Assembly: GCF_050434925.1 (NCBI RefSeq) | Contig: NZ_JBNDJK010000001.1 | Span: 5,518,001 to 5,582,000, forward strand | From: Inquilinus ginsengisoli_B | GTDB taxonomy: Bacteria; Pseudomonadota; Alphaproteobacteria; DSM-16000; Inquilinaceae | Direction: 5' to 3' | DNA length: 64,000 nt | Part shown: piece after piece, positions 1-8,249 of the stretch | How the letters are laid out: every line of letters begins with the position of its first letter | Position numbering within the stretch: the stretch's first letter is position 1 | The notes under the pieces: model-generated | What the model was told of the DNA's origin: nothing | Seen by the model: the letters and a program-made list of their open reading frames with translations, nothing else | The model's database searches: none | Position numbers and translations under genes: made by a program

Positions 1-156
1 GCCTTAATCGCCTTCGGGCGGGGCAGCGGCCACCCGGCACAGCTCAATTTCGGCGATGTCTTCAGCTACGCGCTCGCGAAGGTCAGGGGATTGCCGCTGC
101 TCTACAAAGGCGACGATTTCGCCCAGACTGACCTGCGCAGCGCTGTGACGATCTGA
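1..156 (+). CDS. VapC-type PIN-domain toxin, C-terminal fragment
   Basis: The window opens inside this gene; 51 codons and the stop are present. The segment GHPAQLNFGDVFSYALAK followed by LPLLYKGDDFAQTDLR is the classic C-terminus of type II VapC ribonucleases, carrying the late acidic residues of the PIN active site (the GD of NFGD and the DD of KGDDF). VapC proteins cleave RNA and are held inactive by a VapB antitoxin normally encoded just upstream, here outside the window. Family assignment is firm; whether the whole toxin is intact cannot be seen. Confidence 0.85.
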   Translation, partial: ALIAFGRGSGHPAQLNFGDVFSYALAKVRGLPLLYKGDDFAQTDLRSAVTI

Positions 157-168
157 CTTTCGGCCACA

Positions 169-591
169 TCAATCCAGCGACGCCACCGGGATCGGCTTGC
201 AGGGGAGGTCATCGCCCTCGGCCCGCTTGCCCATCCAGACGCCAGCGAAGCGCTCGGCGAAGTACCATTTGCCGCTGAACCCGGACCCGCCGTCCTTGAA
301 GGCGAAGGTCACGGTACCTGTGCCGAACTTGTCGCTCCAGGTGAAGCGGTACAGGCCGCCGCCCAGGGCTTCGCCGTCGCTGAGCTGCCCGTCATAGGGG
401 CCGGCGGTGGAATCGATCACGTGGTAGCAACCGCCGCGCCGCTCCGGCAGGAAGGTCAGCATCGACGGAGCCAGGATGCCGCCCGAGGTGACCTGGCCGC
501 GATAGGTGCCGGCCGGCGCCGCCTGACCCTGGGCCAGGGCGGGGGCGGCAAAACCGAACAGCAGGACGATCAGGAGGACGAGGCGTCGCAT
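169..591 (-). CDS. Secreted hypothetical protein
   Basis: A 140-residue protein with a clear signal peptide (hydrophobic residues 4-16, AxA-type cleavage site near APALAQG). The mature part is short and beta-rich, with motifs such as TYRGQV and FSGKWYFAERFAGVWMGKR that suggest a small barrel or lipocalin-like sheet, though I cannot name a family. I start at 591 because that ATG immediately precedes the signal peptide; an upstream extension of the same frame has no secretion signal. It converges on the VapC fragment and is divergent from the pseudouridine kinase gene. Function unknown. Confidence 0.7.
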   Translation of the reverse strand: MRRLVLLIVLLFGFAAPALAQGQAAPAGTYRGQVTSGGILAPSMLTFLPERRGGCYHVIDSTAGPYDGQLSDGEALGGGLYRFTWSDKFGTGTVTFAFKDGGSGFSGKWYFAERFAGVWMGKRAEGDDLPCKPIPVASLD

Positions 592-691
592 GGCCGGGAT
601 GCTGCCGGCTGCGGCGGCGCGGCGCAAGCCCGGATCTTGCCTTTCGCCGGCGGCGGACGCAGGGTGCGCGCGATCCTGAGACAGAGACCGA

Positions 692-1618
692 ATGACCCCA
701 ACCGTCTGGTGCTTCGGCGCCGCCCATATCGACCGCCAAGCCTGCGCCCACCGCGCCGTCCGCCTGGGCACCTCGAACCCGGTGACGATCCGCACCAGCC
801 TGGGCGGCGTCGCCCGCAACGTGGCCGAAACCCTGGCCCGGCTGGGCCTGCCGGTCGGCCTGGTCAGCCGCATGGGGCATGATCCTTCGGCCGAGCGGAT
901 CCTGGCGGAGATGGCGCGGCTGGGCCTCGACCTGTCTCTGGTCGGCCGGTCCGAGACCAGCGGCACCGCCAGCTACACCGCGGTACTGGAGCCGGCCGGC
1001 GAGATGGCGGTCGCGATCGCCGACATGGGCATCTATGACGAGATCGGGCCCGAGACCCTCGCCCCGGCCCTGGCGGCGGCGCAGCCGGCTTCCGCGTGGT
1101 TCGTCGACGCCAACCTGCCGGCCGAGGGGCTGGCCGCCGTGCTGTCCCATCCGGGTCGGCCGGGCTTGGTGGCGGTCGACGCCGTGTCCTCGCCGAAATC
1201 CGAGAAGCTGCGCGGCCTGCTGGGCCGCATCGACCTGCTGTGCCTGAACCGCGACGAGGCCGAGGCGATCACCGGCCAGCCGGTCACCGACGAGGCAACG
1301 GCCTGGGCGGCGCTGCACCGGCTGCGCGCCGACGGCGTCGGCCGCGTGGTGCTGAACCGCGGCGATGCCGGTGCGCTGGTCGCCGATGCGGCAGGTGAGG
1401 CCACGATCGCCGCCTGCCCGGCCGACATCGTCGACGTCACCGGCGCCGGCGACGCCGCCGCGGCGGGAACCCTCTACGGCCTGGTCATCGGCCTGCCCCT
1501 GGCCGAGGCTGCCCGGCTCGGCCGCGCCGCCGCGGCGCTGGCGCTGGAGGCGCCGACCGCCGTGCCCGACACCCTGACCGCCGACGCGCTGCGCCGGCGT
1601 GCCCTGATCTCCGCGTGA
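692..1618 (+). CDS. psuK: PfkB-family kinase, probable pseudouridine kinase
   Basis: Phosphorylates pseudouridine at the 5' position as the first step of its breakdown. The 308-residue protein has the ribokinase-fold N-terminal motif around GAAHIDR (residues 9-15), the glycine pair region SLGGVARNVAETLARLG, and the C-terminal anion-hole/catalytic motif DVTGAGDA near residue 250. PfkB kinases act on many sugars; the pseudouridine assignment comes from the next gene, which encodes the glycosidase that consumes the product. The two genes are essentially contiguous, indicating one transcript. Length is normal. Confidence 0.88.
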   Translation: MTPTVWCFGAAHIDRQACAHRAVRLGTSNPVTIRTSLGGVARNVAETLARLGLPVGLVSRMGHDPSAERILAEMARLGLDLSLVGRSETSGTASYTAVLEPAGEMAVAIADMGIYDEIGPETLAPALAAAQPASAWFVDANLPAEGLAAVLSHPGRPGLVAVDAVSSPKSEKLRGLLGRIDLLCLNRDEAEAITGQPVTDEATAWAALHRLRADGVGRVVLNRGDAGALVADAAGEATIAACPADIVDVTGAGDAAAAGTLYGLVIGLPLAEAARLGRAAAALALEAPTAVPDTLTADALRRRALISA

Positions 1619-1626
1619 GGATCCTG

Positions 1627-2541
<915 letters not shown>

Positions 2542-2566
2542 GTACCGTCAGCCATCCCTCCCACTG

Positions 2567-2640
2567 TCATGCCCGGGCTTGACCCGGGCTTCCAGAGGAT
2601 GTCGACAAAGACTGGATTGCCGGGTCAAGCCCGGCAATGA
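2567..2640. repeat. Palindromic intergenic repeat, possible bidirectional terminator
   Basis: Two arms, 2567-2595 and 2612-2640, are imperfect reverse complements (TCATGCCCGGGCTTGACCC against the complement of the right arm TCATTGCCGGGCTTGACCC). They flank a short spacer. The element sits between the convergent psuG and lpxR-like genes, where it could end both transcripts, although there is no U-tract. Similar motifs built on GGGCTTGACCCGGC are dispersed in many alphaproteobacterial genomes as recalled from general knowledge. Confidence 0.7.
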
Positions 2641-2671
2641 AAGGAAAGAGTAAGCCCAAAATCAACTTGCC

Positions 2672-3745
2672 TCAGAACCGCCAGGACAAGGTGAACGCTC
2701 CGTACTGGCTGAAATGGTCCTTCTGCTCCTCGAACTCCTGCGTCCGGTACACATGGGTGTAGGCGATGCGGAGGTCGTTGATCTGGACCGCGATGCCGAG
2801 CTGCAGGTCGCCGACCAGCGGGTTCTTGGTGACGTGCGGGCTGTCCTCGAAGGTGTTGCCGTCGAGGAAGATGTTGCGGGCCACGGCCCGGCCCTCGACG
2901 CTGGCGAATAGATACCAACTGAAGCCGCTGGTCGGGATGAAGAAGTCCGACCCCGGCACGCTGGGTCGGATCCGCGGCGGCCCGTAATCGGCCGGCAGGT
3001 CGAAGCCGAGCCGCGCCGTGGCGCCGACCGAGGCCTGGGTCAACACGTTGCCGACGGTGGCGCCGACATAGGGCGACAGGTCGAAGCCGATGCCCAGAGG
3101 TGCTGCGGCGTAGAGGCCGCGCCAGGTGCGCTCGTAGCTCAGGAGCACGCCGGGCTCGTTGTGCAGCTGGTGGTCCCAGCCGCGCGCCTTCTTCGAACTG
3201 ATGATGCTATGAACCGTGTTCTGCACCTGCTCGCCGATCGCATAGGGGCCGACGACGCCGATCTGCAGCTCGAGCCGGTCGAGCCGGTCGCCCGAATCCG
3301 CCAGCACCGCGGCGCCGCCGTAGAGCCATGCGGCATAGGGCCGGTCGTTCGGATCCGGGTCGCGCAGCGAGATGTCCTTCGGCGTGTACAGGCTCTGGCC
3401 GAAAGACAGCGTCGACCGGATCGGCGCGGCGTCGGGGAACAGCGGGAAGGCCCGGGCCGCATCGGCGAGCCAGTCCGGCGTTCCGGTCTCCGAGCTGGTG
3501 TAGGCGAAGCGGAAGCCGTTGGTGTAGCCGCGGTCGGTGTTGGCGAAGACGTCGTTCTCGAGGCCGAAGCTGATGAAGGCGCCCGGGTCCTCCTCCAGCG
3601 GCCGCGGCGCCTGCGGCGTGGAGGTTATGATTGCCGGCCGCTTCGGCTCGGCTGGCACCTCCTGGGCGGTAACGGCGGCCGGCAGCAGCAGGGCACCGAT
3701 CGCGGCTGAAACCGGAGCCCCCCAGAACCCAGTGCGAGCGCCCAT
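2672..3745 (-). CDS. LpxR-like lipid A deacylase (DUF2219 family)
   Basis: Outer-membrane beta-barrel enzyme of the type that removes the 3'-acyloxyacyl chain of lipid A. The 357-residue protein has a signal peptide (about residues 1-27), the family motif FGLENDVFANTDRGYTNGFR with Asn64-Asp65 matching the LpxR catalytic/calcium pair, and His179 in NTVHS matching the catalytic histidine. It ends in an aromatic-terminated strand (LSWRF), as barrel proteins recognised by the Bam machinery do. It stands alone on the minus strand. Substrate is inferred from family only. Confidence 0.88.
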   Translation of the reverse strand: MGARTGFWGAPVSAAIGALLLPAAVTAQEVPAEPKRPAIITSTPQAPRPLEEDPGAFISFGLENDVFANTDRGYTNGFRFAYTSSETGTPDWLADAARAFPLFPDAAPIRSTLSFGQSLYTPKDISLRDPDPNDRPYAAWLYGGAAVLADSGDRLDRLELQIGVVGPYAIGEQVQNTVHSIISSKKARGWDHQLHNEPGVLLSYERTWRGLYAAAPLGIGFDLSPYVGATVGNVLTQASVGATARLGFDLPADYGPPRIRPSVPGSDFFIPTSGFSWYLFASVEGRAVARNIFLDGNTFEDSPHVTKNPLVGDLQLGIAVQINDLRIAYTHVYRTQEFEEQKDHFSQYGAFTLSWRF

Positions 3746-3841
3746 CCCGTTCCCCTTCCCTCACGGCCCGCCATTGGCGCGGCGAGCCTCTCGGCAGACG
3801 GAACGGTACGGCGGTGCGATGGTTCCCGGCAAGAGCGGCTC

Positions 3842-4441
3842 TCAGCGCGGGCGTTGCATGCTGAACACGGTGTCGAGCACGCCGTAATCCATGTAGCCGA
3901 GCCGCGAGATCGCCCGCCGCGACGATAGGTCGATGCGGCCGTCGACGATCACCGACTCGTCGATATGGATCGACACCACCTCGCCGATCACGATCGCACC
4001 CGGCACGGTCTCACCGGCCGCGGTGGTCAGCGGCACCGACTTGACCCAGCGGCATTCCAGCGCCGCGGCGGCGGCGGCGACCCGCGGCGGCTTCACCAGC
4101 CGCGACGGTGCCATCGCCAGCCCGGCCAGCTCGGGTTCGCTGACCTCCGGCCCAACCGAGGCGGAGGTGCTGTTCATCTGCTCGCGCAGGTCCCAGGTGA
4201 CGAGGCTGGCCACGAATTCGCCGGTCGCCTCGGCGTTGGCTTGGGAATCCTTCGGCCCGCTCGGCGCGAACATCACCATCGGCGGCCGGTCGGCGACGGC
4301 GTTGAAGAAGCTGTAGGGCGCCAGGTTGACCACGCCATCCCGGCTGACCGTGCTGATCCAGCCGATCGGCCGCGGCACCACCAGGGCCTTGAACGGGTCG
4401 TGCGGCAGGCCGTGGTTGCGCAGCCGGGGTTCGTAGTCCAT
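3842..4441 (-). CDS. Flavin reductase family protein
   Basis: A 199-residue FMN-binding split-barrel protein. The segment RPIGWISTVSRDGVVNLAPYSFFN near residues 24-47 and the following PPMVMFAP are typical of flavin reductase-like oxidoreductases that reduce FMN/FAD with NAD(P)H or bind flavin for a partner oxygenase. The start at 4441 (MDYEPRLRNHG) fits the family length; a longer open frame upstream lacks similarity. No oxygenase lies nearby, so the partner is unknown. Confidence 0.85.
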   Translation of the reverse strand: MDYEPRLRNHGLPHDPFKALVVPRPIGWISTVSRDGVVNLAPYSFFNAVADRPPMVMFAPSGPKDSQANAEATGEFVASLVTWDLREQMNSTSASVGPEVSEPELAGLAMAPSRLVKPPRVAAAAAALECRWVKSVPLTTAAGETVPGAIVIGEVVSIHIDESVIVDGRIDLSSRRAISRLGYMDYGVLDTVFSMQRPR

Positions 4442-4514
4442 GGATGCTCTCGCGATTCCGGGAATTCGATAGAAGAGGATCGGGCCCGGCGATTCAAGAG
4501 CGCGGCCTTGCCGG

Positions 4515-4748
4515 TTAGAATCCCACCCTGGACACGCCCGGCTTGGCATCGCTGAACCGGATGGCGACGATCTCCGACCTCAGGATGACGGTTTCCGTGC
4601 CGTCATGGGTCAGATAGACGAGATCGCGCACGGTCCGGACACTCCGGGCAGGATGCTCATGCCCGTCACGGCTGAACAGCACCAGCGTCGCCCCTGCACC
4701 GGCGGCGCGGAGCTTCTGGGCGTATTCCTCGATGATCGCTGCGTCCAT
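4515..4748 (-). CDS. Small hypothetical protein
   Basis: A 77-residue cytosolic protein with no family I recognise; residues 5-12 look helical and the rest forms a short beta-rich pattern (TLVLFSRDG, DLVYLTHDG, TVILRSEIVAIRFSD). The ATG at 4748 is chosen because GGAGGAGG lies just upstream; a start at 4835 would add 29 residues. It lies 73 bp upstream of the flavin reductase gene on the same strand and may be cotranscribed. Confidence 0.5.
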   Translation of the reverse strand: MDAAIIEEYAQKLRAAGAGATLVLFSRDGHEHPARSVRTVRDLVYLTHDGTETVILRSEIVAIRFSDAKPGVSRVGF

Positions 4749-4857
4749 GGCCTCCTCCGCGCCTGCCCATGCGGGACCGGCGGCTCCAGCCATGATGTTG
4801 TCACTCACACAGCTCGTGTCGAGCCCGTGCTGCACGACGCGGCGCGATGTCCAACCT

Positions 4858-5367
4858 TCAGAGTGCCACGCTGATCGCCAGCGCCAGAAAACCGATCGAC
4901 GCGAGGATGGCCCTTACGACATGCGAGCGCTCCCACCGGTCGCGATAGTCCGTCCAGTTCTCCTCGACCGACGTGCCGGATGTGGCGCGGTGCAGCGGGT
5001 CGAAGGCGAAGAACCCCTTGCCCATGCCTTTCAGGTCCCGATTCCGCAGCCAGAAGCCGTTCACCGGATGGGTCAGCAGCCAATAGACGGCGTGCATCGA
5101 GACCAGGGCGACGAAGGCCGCCGCTACCCACCAGAAATCCGCGCTGCCGGCCGGCGTCAACAGCAGCAGGACCAGCACGGCCACGATGCCGGCGGCTTCG
5201 CCGAGCCCGCCGGCCCAAGTGAAGCCGGGATAGTAGATCGGCTGCACGGCCAGGTACGCCTCCTTGTCGAGGCGCATCTTGCCGGGACGTTCCAGCGCAT
5301 GGGCCAGGGCCGGCGTCAGTGCCAGCGCGACGAGGCAAAGGCTGAGCACCTGCAGGGTCGGAAGCAT
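4858..5367 (-). CDS. Membrane protein, DUF1772-like
   Basis: A 169-residue integral membrane protein with four likely membrane segments (about residues 5-22, 55-75, 80-100 and 150-169). The sequence HAVYWLLTHPVNGFWL in the third segment resembles the DUF1772/anthrone-oxygenase-like family, whose bacterial members have no settled function. The start at 5367 is supported by AAGGAG nine bases upstream. It precedes the two small minus-strand genes by about 110 bp. Confidence 0.65.
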   Translation of the reverse strand: MLPTLQVLSLCLVALALTPALAHALERPGKMRLDKEAYLAVQPIYYPGFTWAGGLGEAAGIVAVLVLLLLTPAGSADFWWVAAAFVALVSMHAVYWLLTHPVNGFWLRNRDLKGMGKGFFAFDPLHRATSGTSVEENWTDYRDRWERSHVVRAILASIGFLALAISVAL

Positions 5368-5462
5368 GCTCCGTCTCCTTCAGTTCCGGGAAGAAAACGG
5401 GCCGACTCCGTCAGAAGTTCAGGTTGCGTATTTCCAGCACGTCCGGAAGCGACCCGGTCCGG

Positions 5463-6227
5463 TTACAGCACCGTCGAGATCCGGCCGACGACGCGGGCGG
5501 CGATGCGGGCGGCGGCGTCGAGGAAGGCGCGGAAATCCATGTGGCTCTCGGTGCCGGCGAGGTCGCTGAGCGCCCGGACCACCACCACCGGCACGCCGAA
5601 ACGCTCGGCCACCGCGGCCACCGCGGCACCCTCCATCTCGATGGCGACGCCGCCGAATTCGCGGTGCAGCCGCTCGCGCTCCTGCGCGTCGTTGAGGAAG
5701 ATGTCGCCGGTCAGGATGGTGCCGAAGATCAGCCGGGACCGGTGCGGCTCGCCGCCGGTCGCCGCGGCACCGAATCCTCCGATATCAAGGCCTTCGATGG
5801 CGTCCTTGATCTTCTCTCTGAGATCTCTATCCAGGTCGTAGCCGGTTTCCTCCGGGAAGCCGGGCAGCGGCGGCACGCCGGGCTGGTAGGGCTTCAGCCG
5901 GCCGCCGACCCGGGCGCCATAATCGTGCATCACCAGCCGATCGGCCACGATCACGTCACCGATGGCGAGGTCGGGGTCGAGACCGCCGGCGACGCCGGAG
6001 AACAGCAGCGAGCTGCACTTGAACTCCTGCAGCAGCAGGGTCGCGACCATGGCGGAGTGGCTCTTGCCGATGCCGGCCTCGACCGCCACCAGGTCGCGGG
6101 TGCCGAGACGGCCGAGGCGGAAGCGGCAGCCGGCGATCTCGCGCTCGGTGCGCACGACGAGATCGTCATGCGCCGCCAGCTCCTGCGGGATCGCCGCCAT
6201 CAGCCCGATCGGTCCGTCCGCACGCAT
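5463..6227 (-). CDS. MTA/SAH nucleosidase-like phosphorylase-family protein
   Basis: A 254-residue purine nucleosidase/phosphorylase fold protein, most like 5'-methylthioadenosine/S-adenosylhomocysteine nucleosidase, which recycles the by-products of polyamine synthesis and methylation. Visible landmarks are IGLMAAIPQE (N-terminal catalytic Glu region), SGVAGGLDPDLAIGDVIVAD, the substrate-binding VAIEMEGAAVA, and RALSDLAG containing the catalytic Asp. Related futalosine or hypoxanthine enzymes share the fold, so the exact substrate is not certain. Start at 6227 has GGAGG upstream. Confidence 0.8.
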   Translation of the reverse strand: MRADGPIGLMAAIPQELAAHDDLVVRTEREIAGCRFRLGRLGTRDLVAVEAGIGKSHSAMVATLLLQEFKCSSLLFSGVAGGLDPDLAIGDVIVADRLVMHDYGARVGGRLKPYQPGVPPLPGFPEETGYDLDRDLREKIKDAIEGLDIGGFGAAATGGEPHRSRLIFGTILTGDIFLNDAQERERLHREFGGVAIEMEGAAVAAVAERFGVPVVVVRALSDLAGTESHMDFRAFLDAAARIAARVVGRISTVL

Positions 6228-6311
6228 CGCATCCTCCGCTGTCCGTCGCCGCCCTTATGCCCCGGTCGGGCGGCCGGCGCAAAGGGCCAGGACAGGGCGG
6301 GCAGTCCGGAT

Positions 6312-7298
6312 TCAATTCTTCAGTGCAGGCCCCATCCGGTCGATCCGGTCGGTCTCGATGCCGCCGGCATAGCCGCCGGCGACCAGATAGGCCACCAGCG
6401 CCGGGTCGTCGATGCCTTCGGAGAAGCCGCCGCTCCACGGGCCGATCAGGAAGACCAGGGTACCCACCGCCTCCATCCGGGCGACGAAAAGGTGCGGCCA
6501 GCCCCACAGCCATGGCGCCACGTTCGACGGCACCAGCAGCACCGACCGCCGGCAGGACTCCGGTATATGGCCGGTCCAGCCCAGCGCGGCGTAATTGACG
6601 AAGCAATCCTTGATCGACGCGCGGGACATCGAGCGGAAACCGGGCAGCCGCTCGCGCAGCACCGCGATCGGCCGGTCGCCGCCATAGGCCGCCAGGAGGT
6701 CGCGGCGATCCGCCGGCAAGGCTGCGAGATAGGCGGCCAGCATTTCGCCTTCCGCCGGATCGTTACTTTTGACGTTCAGCAGGAAGCGGTGGCCGGGAAA
6801 GGCCTCCAGCACCTGGTCCAGCGACGGCATCAGCCCGACGCCCTTGCCGCGGAACGGGTAGGTCTCGCCGCCGTCCGCGGTATAGCCGTGGCCGATGTCC
6901 AGCGCCTGCAGCTCGGCCAGGCTGTGCTCGCGGGTTGCGCCGTGGCCTTCGGTGCGGCAGTTGACGGTCCAGTCGTGGAACACGGCGAAGCGCCCATCCG
7001 TGGTCGGCTGGATGTCGAGCTCGACCGCACCGGCGCCGAGATCGAAGGCGGCGCGCATCGAGGCGATGGTGTTCTCCAGATAGGGATGTTCCGGCGGCAG
7101 CATGCGCGCGGCGGTGCAGGTGTCGCCGGCCAGTCCCGTCCGGTCAAAGCCCTGGGCCAGGCCGCGATGCGCCAGCAGCGCCGGCTTTCCGCCCGGCGCG
7201 CCGTACAGCCGGGAGCTGTTGTTGAAGAACACGAACGCGGCGAATGCACCCAGAGCCACGAAGGCAACCAGCAGGCGCTTACGTGTCCGGCAGTTCAT
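6312..7298 (-). CDS. Glycerophosphodiester phosphodiesterase family protein
   Basis: A 328-residue protein with one N-terminal membrane anchor (residues 8-24), predicted to place the catalytic domain outside the cytoplasm. The GDPD TIM-barrel signature is present: LLAHRGLAQGFD, the metal-binding AVELDIQPTTDGRFAVFHDWT with Glu and Asp, and a terminal GIETDRIDRM strand. Such enzymes release glycerol 3-phosphate from phospholipid head-group diesters. The ATG at 7298 gives a clean anchor; upstream in-frame sequence looks non-coding. Confidence 0.85.
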   Translation of the reverse strand: MNCRTRKRLLVAFVALGAFAAFVFFNNSSRLYGAPGGKPALLAHRGLAQGFDRTGLAGDTCTAARMLPPEHPYLENTIASMRAAFDLGAGAVELDIQPTTDGRFAVFHDWTVNCRTEGHGATREHSLAELQALDIGHGYTADGGETYPFRGKGVGLMPSLDQVLEAFPGHRFLLNVKSNDPAEGEMLAAYLAALPADRRDLLAAYGGDRPIAVLRERLPGFRSMSRASIKDCFVNYAALGWTGHIPESCRRSVLLVPSNVAPWLWGWPHLFVARMEAVGTLVFLIGPWSGGFSEGIDDPALVAYLVAGGYAGGIETDRIDRMGPALKN

Positions 7299-7400
7299 CA
7301 GCTGCTCCGATAGGGTGACCGTGGCGGCGCAGGCTGATCGCGGATCATGGCCGAAACAGTGCGACGCCGTGACCGTTGGATGTCGCGGCGCCAACCTCTG

Positions 7401-8060
7401 TTACCGCGCGGGTGACCGTCGACCGCTCTGCATCTCGTACCACTGGTTGGCCAGGTCGCCGACCAGGATCGCCAGCGCCACGCAGGTCCACACCACGATT
7501 TCGGCAACCGCGGGGTCCGGCGGCCGGTCGAGCCCGGTCAGGCCGAGGATCAGTCGGCCCTCGAAGAAGGTCAGCGCCACCGCATAGCTGCGCGTCATCC
7601 ACTGCCGGTGCTGCGGGATCCTGCCCTTGAGCGCGAAGGCCAGGCCGATCCCGGTCGTCACCATCACCAGCAAGGCGTCGACGATGGCAGCGACGGTGAA
7701 GGAGCGCGAGGCCCCCACGGCCTCGTTGATCCACTGGATATAGGCGCCCAGCGGCGCGAAGACGAAGACGCCGGCGACATAGATCCGACCGACCACGCGG
7801 TGCACCACGGCGTAGCGGCGGCGCAGCCGGTCGGAGAACTGCAGCGGCGCCAGCAGCAGCGCGCTGGCCCCGGCCACGCCATGCGGCAGCAGCCACCATT
7901 GGAAGGACTGATAGCGCTGCCACACCGGGTTGTCGGGTTCGACCAGGAAGCGCTCGTTGTGGCTAATGACATAGGCCGTCATCGCCAGGATCAGCGCGAA
8001 GACCACCGTCTTCGCGCGTGGCAAACGGAAGGAACGCCGTGCCGGCTCTATCGCGACCAT
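7401..8060 (-). CDS. DUF2306 membrane protein
   Basis: A 219-residue polytopic membrane protein with about six hydrophobic segments. HGVAGASALLLAPLQF followed by HRVVGRIYVAGVF and HRQWMTRSYAVAL matches the DUF2306 family, whose conserved histidines suggest haem or metal contact within the membrane; no function is established. The start at 8060 is chosen because upstream in-frame codons do not look coding. Divergent from the helicase gene, with about 190 bp between them. Confidence 0.75.
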   Translation of the reverse strand: MVAIEPARRSFRLPRAKTVVFALILAMTAYVISHNERFLVEPDNPVWQRYQSFQWWLLPHGVAGASALLLAPLQFSDRLRRRYAVVHRVVGRIYVAGVFVFAPLGAYIQWINEAVGASRSFTVAAIVDALLVMVTTGIGLAFALKGRIPQHRQWMTRSYAVALTFFEGRLILGLTGLDRPPDPAVAEIVVWTCVALAILVGDLANQWYEMQSGRRSPAR

Positions 8061-8249
8061 GCTGATCTGCTCCAGCTTGTTGCTGCGACCAGGAAGCCGG
8101 ATCCAGATGTCAGCGGGATTTCGATCGCGGGCAGACGCGTTGCACCCGCAATACGACAGCCGGTTGACGAGAACAAAAACACAACAGTTGCATCCGGGCC
8201 GGTCCTGGGCTGATCTGGTCGGACGCATTCCGGCCGAAACGAAGGGCCC

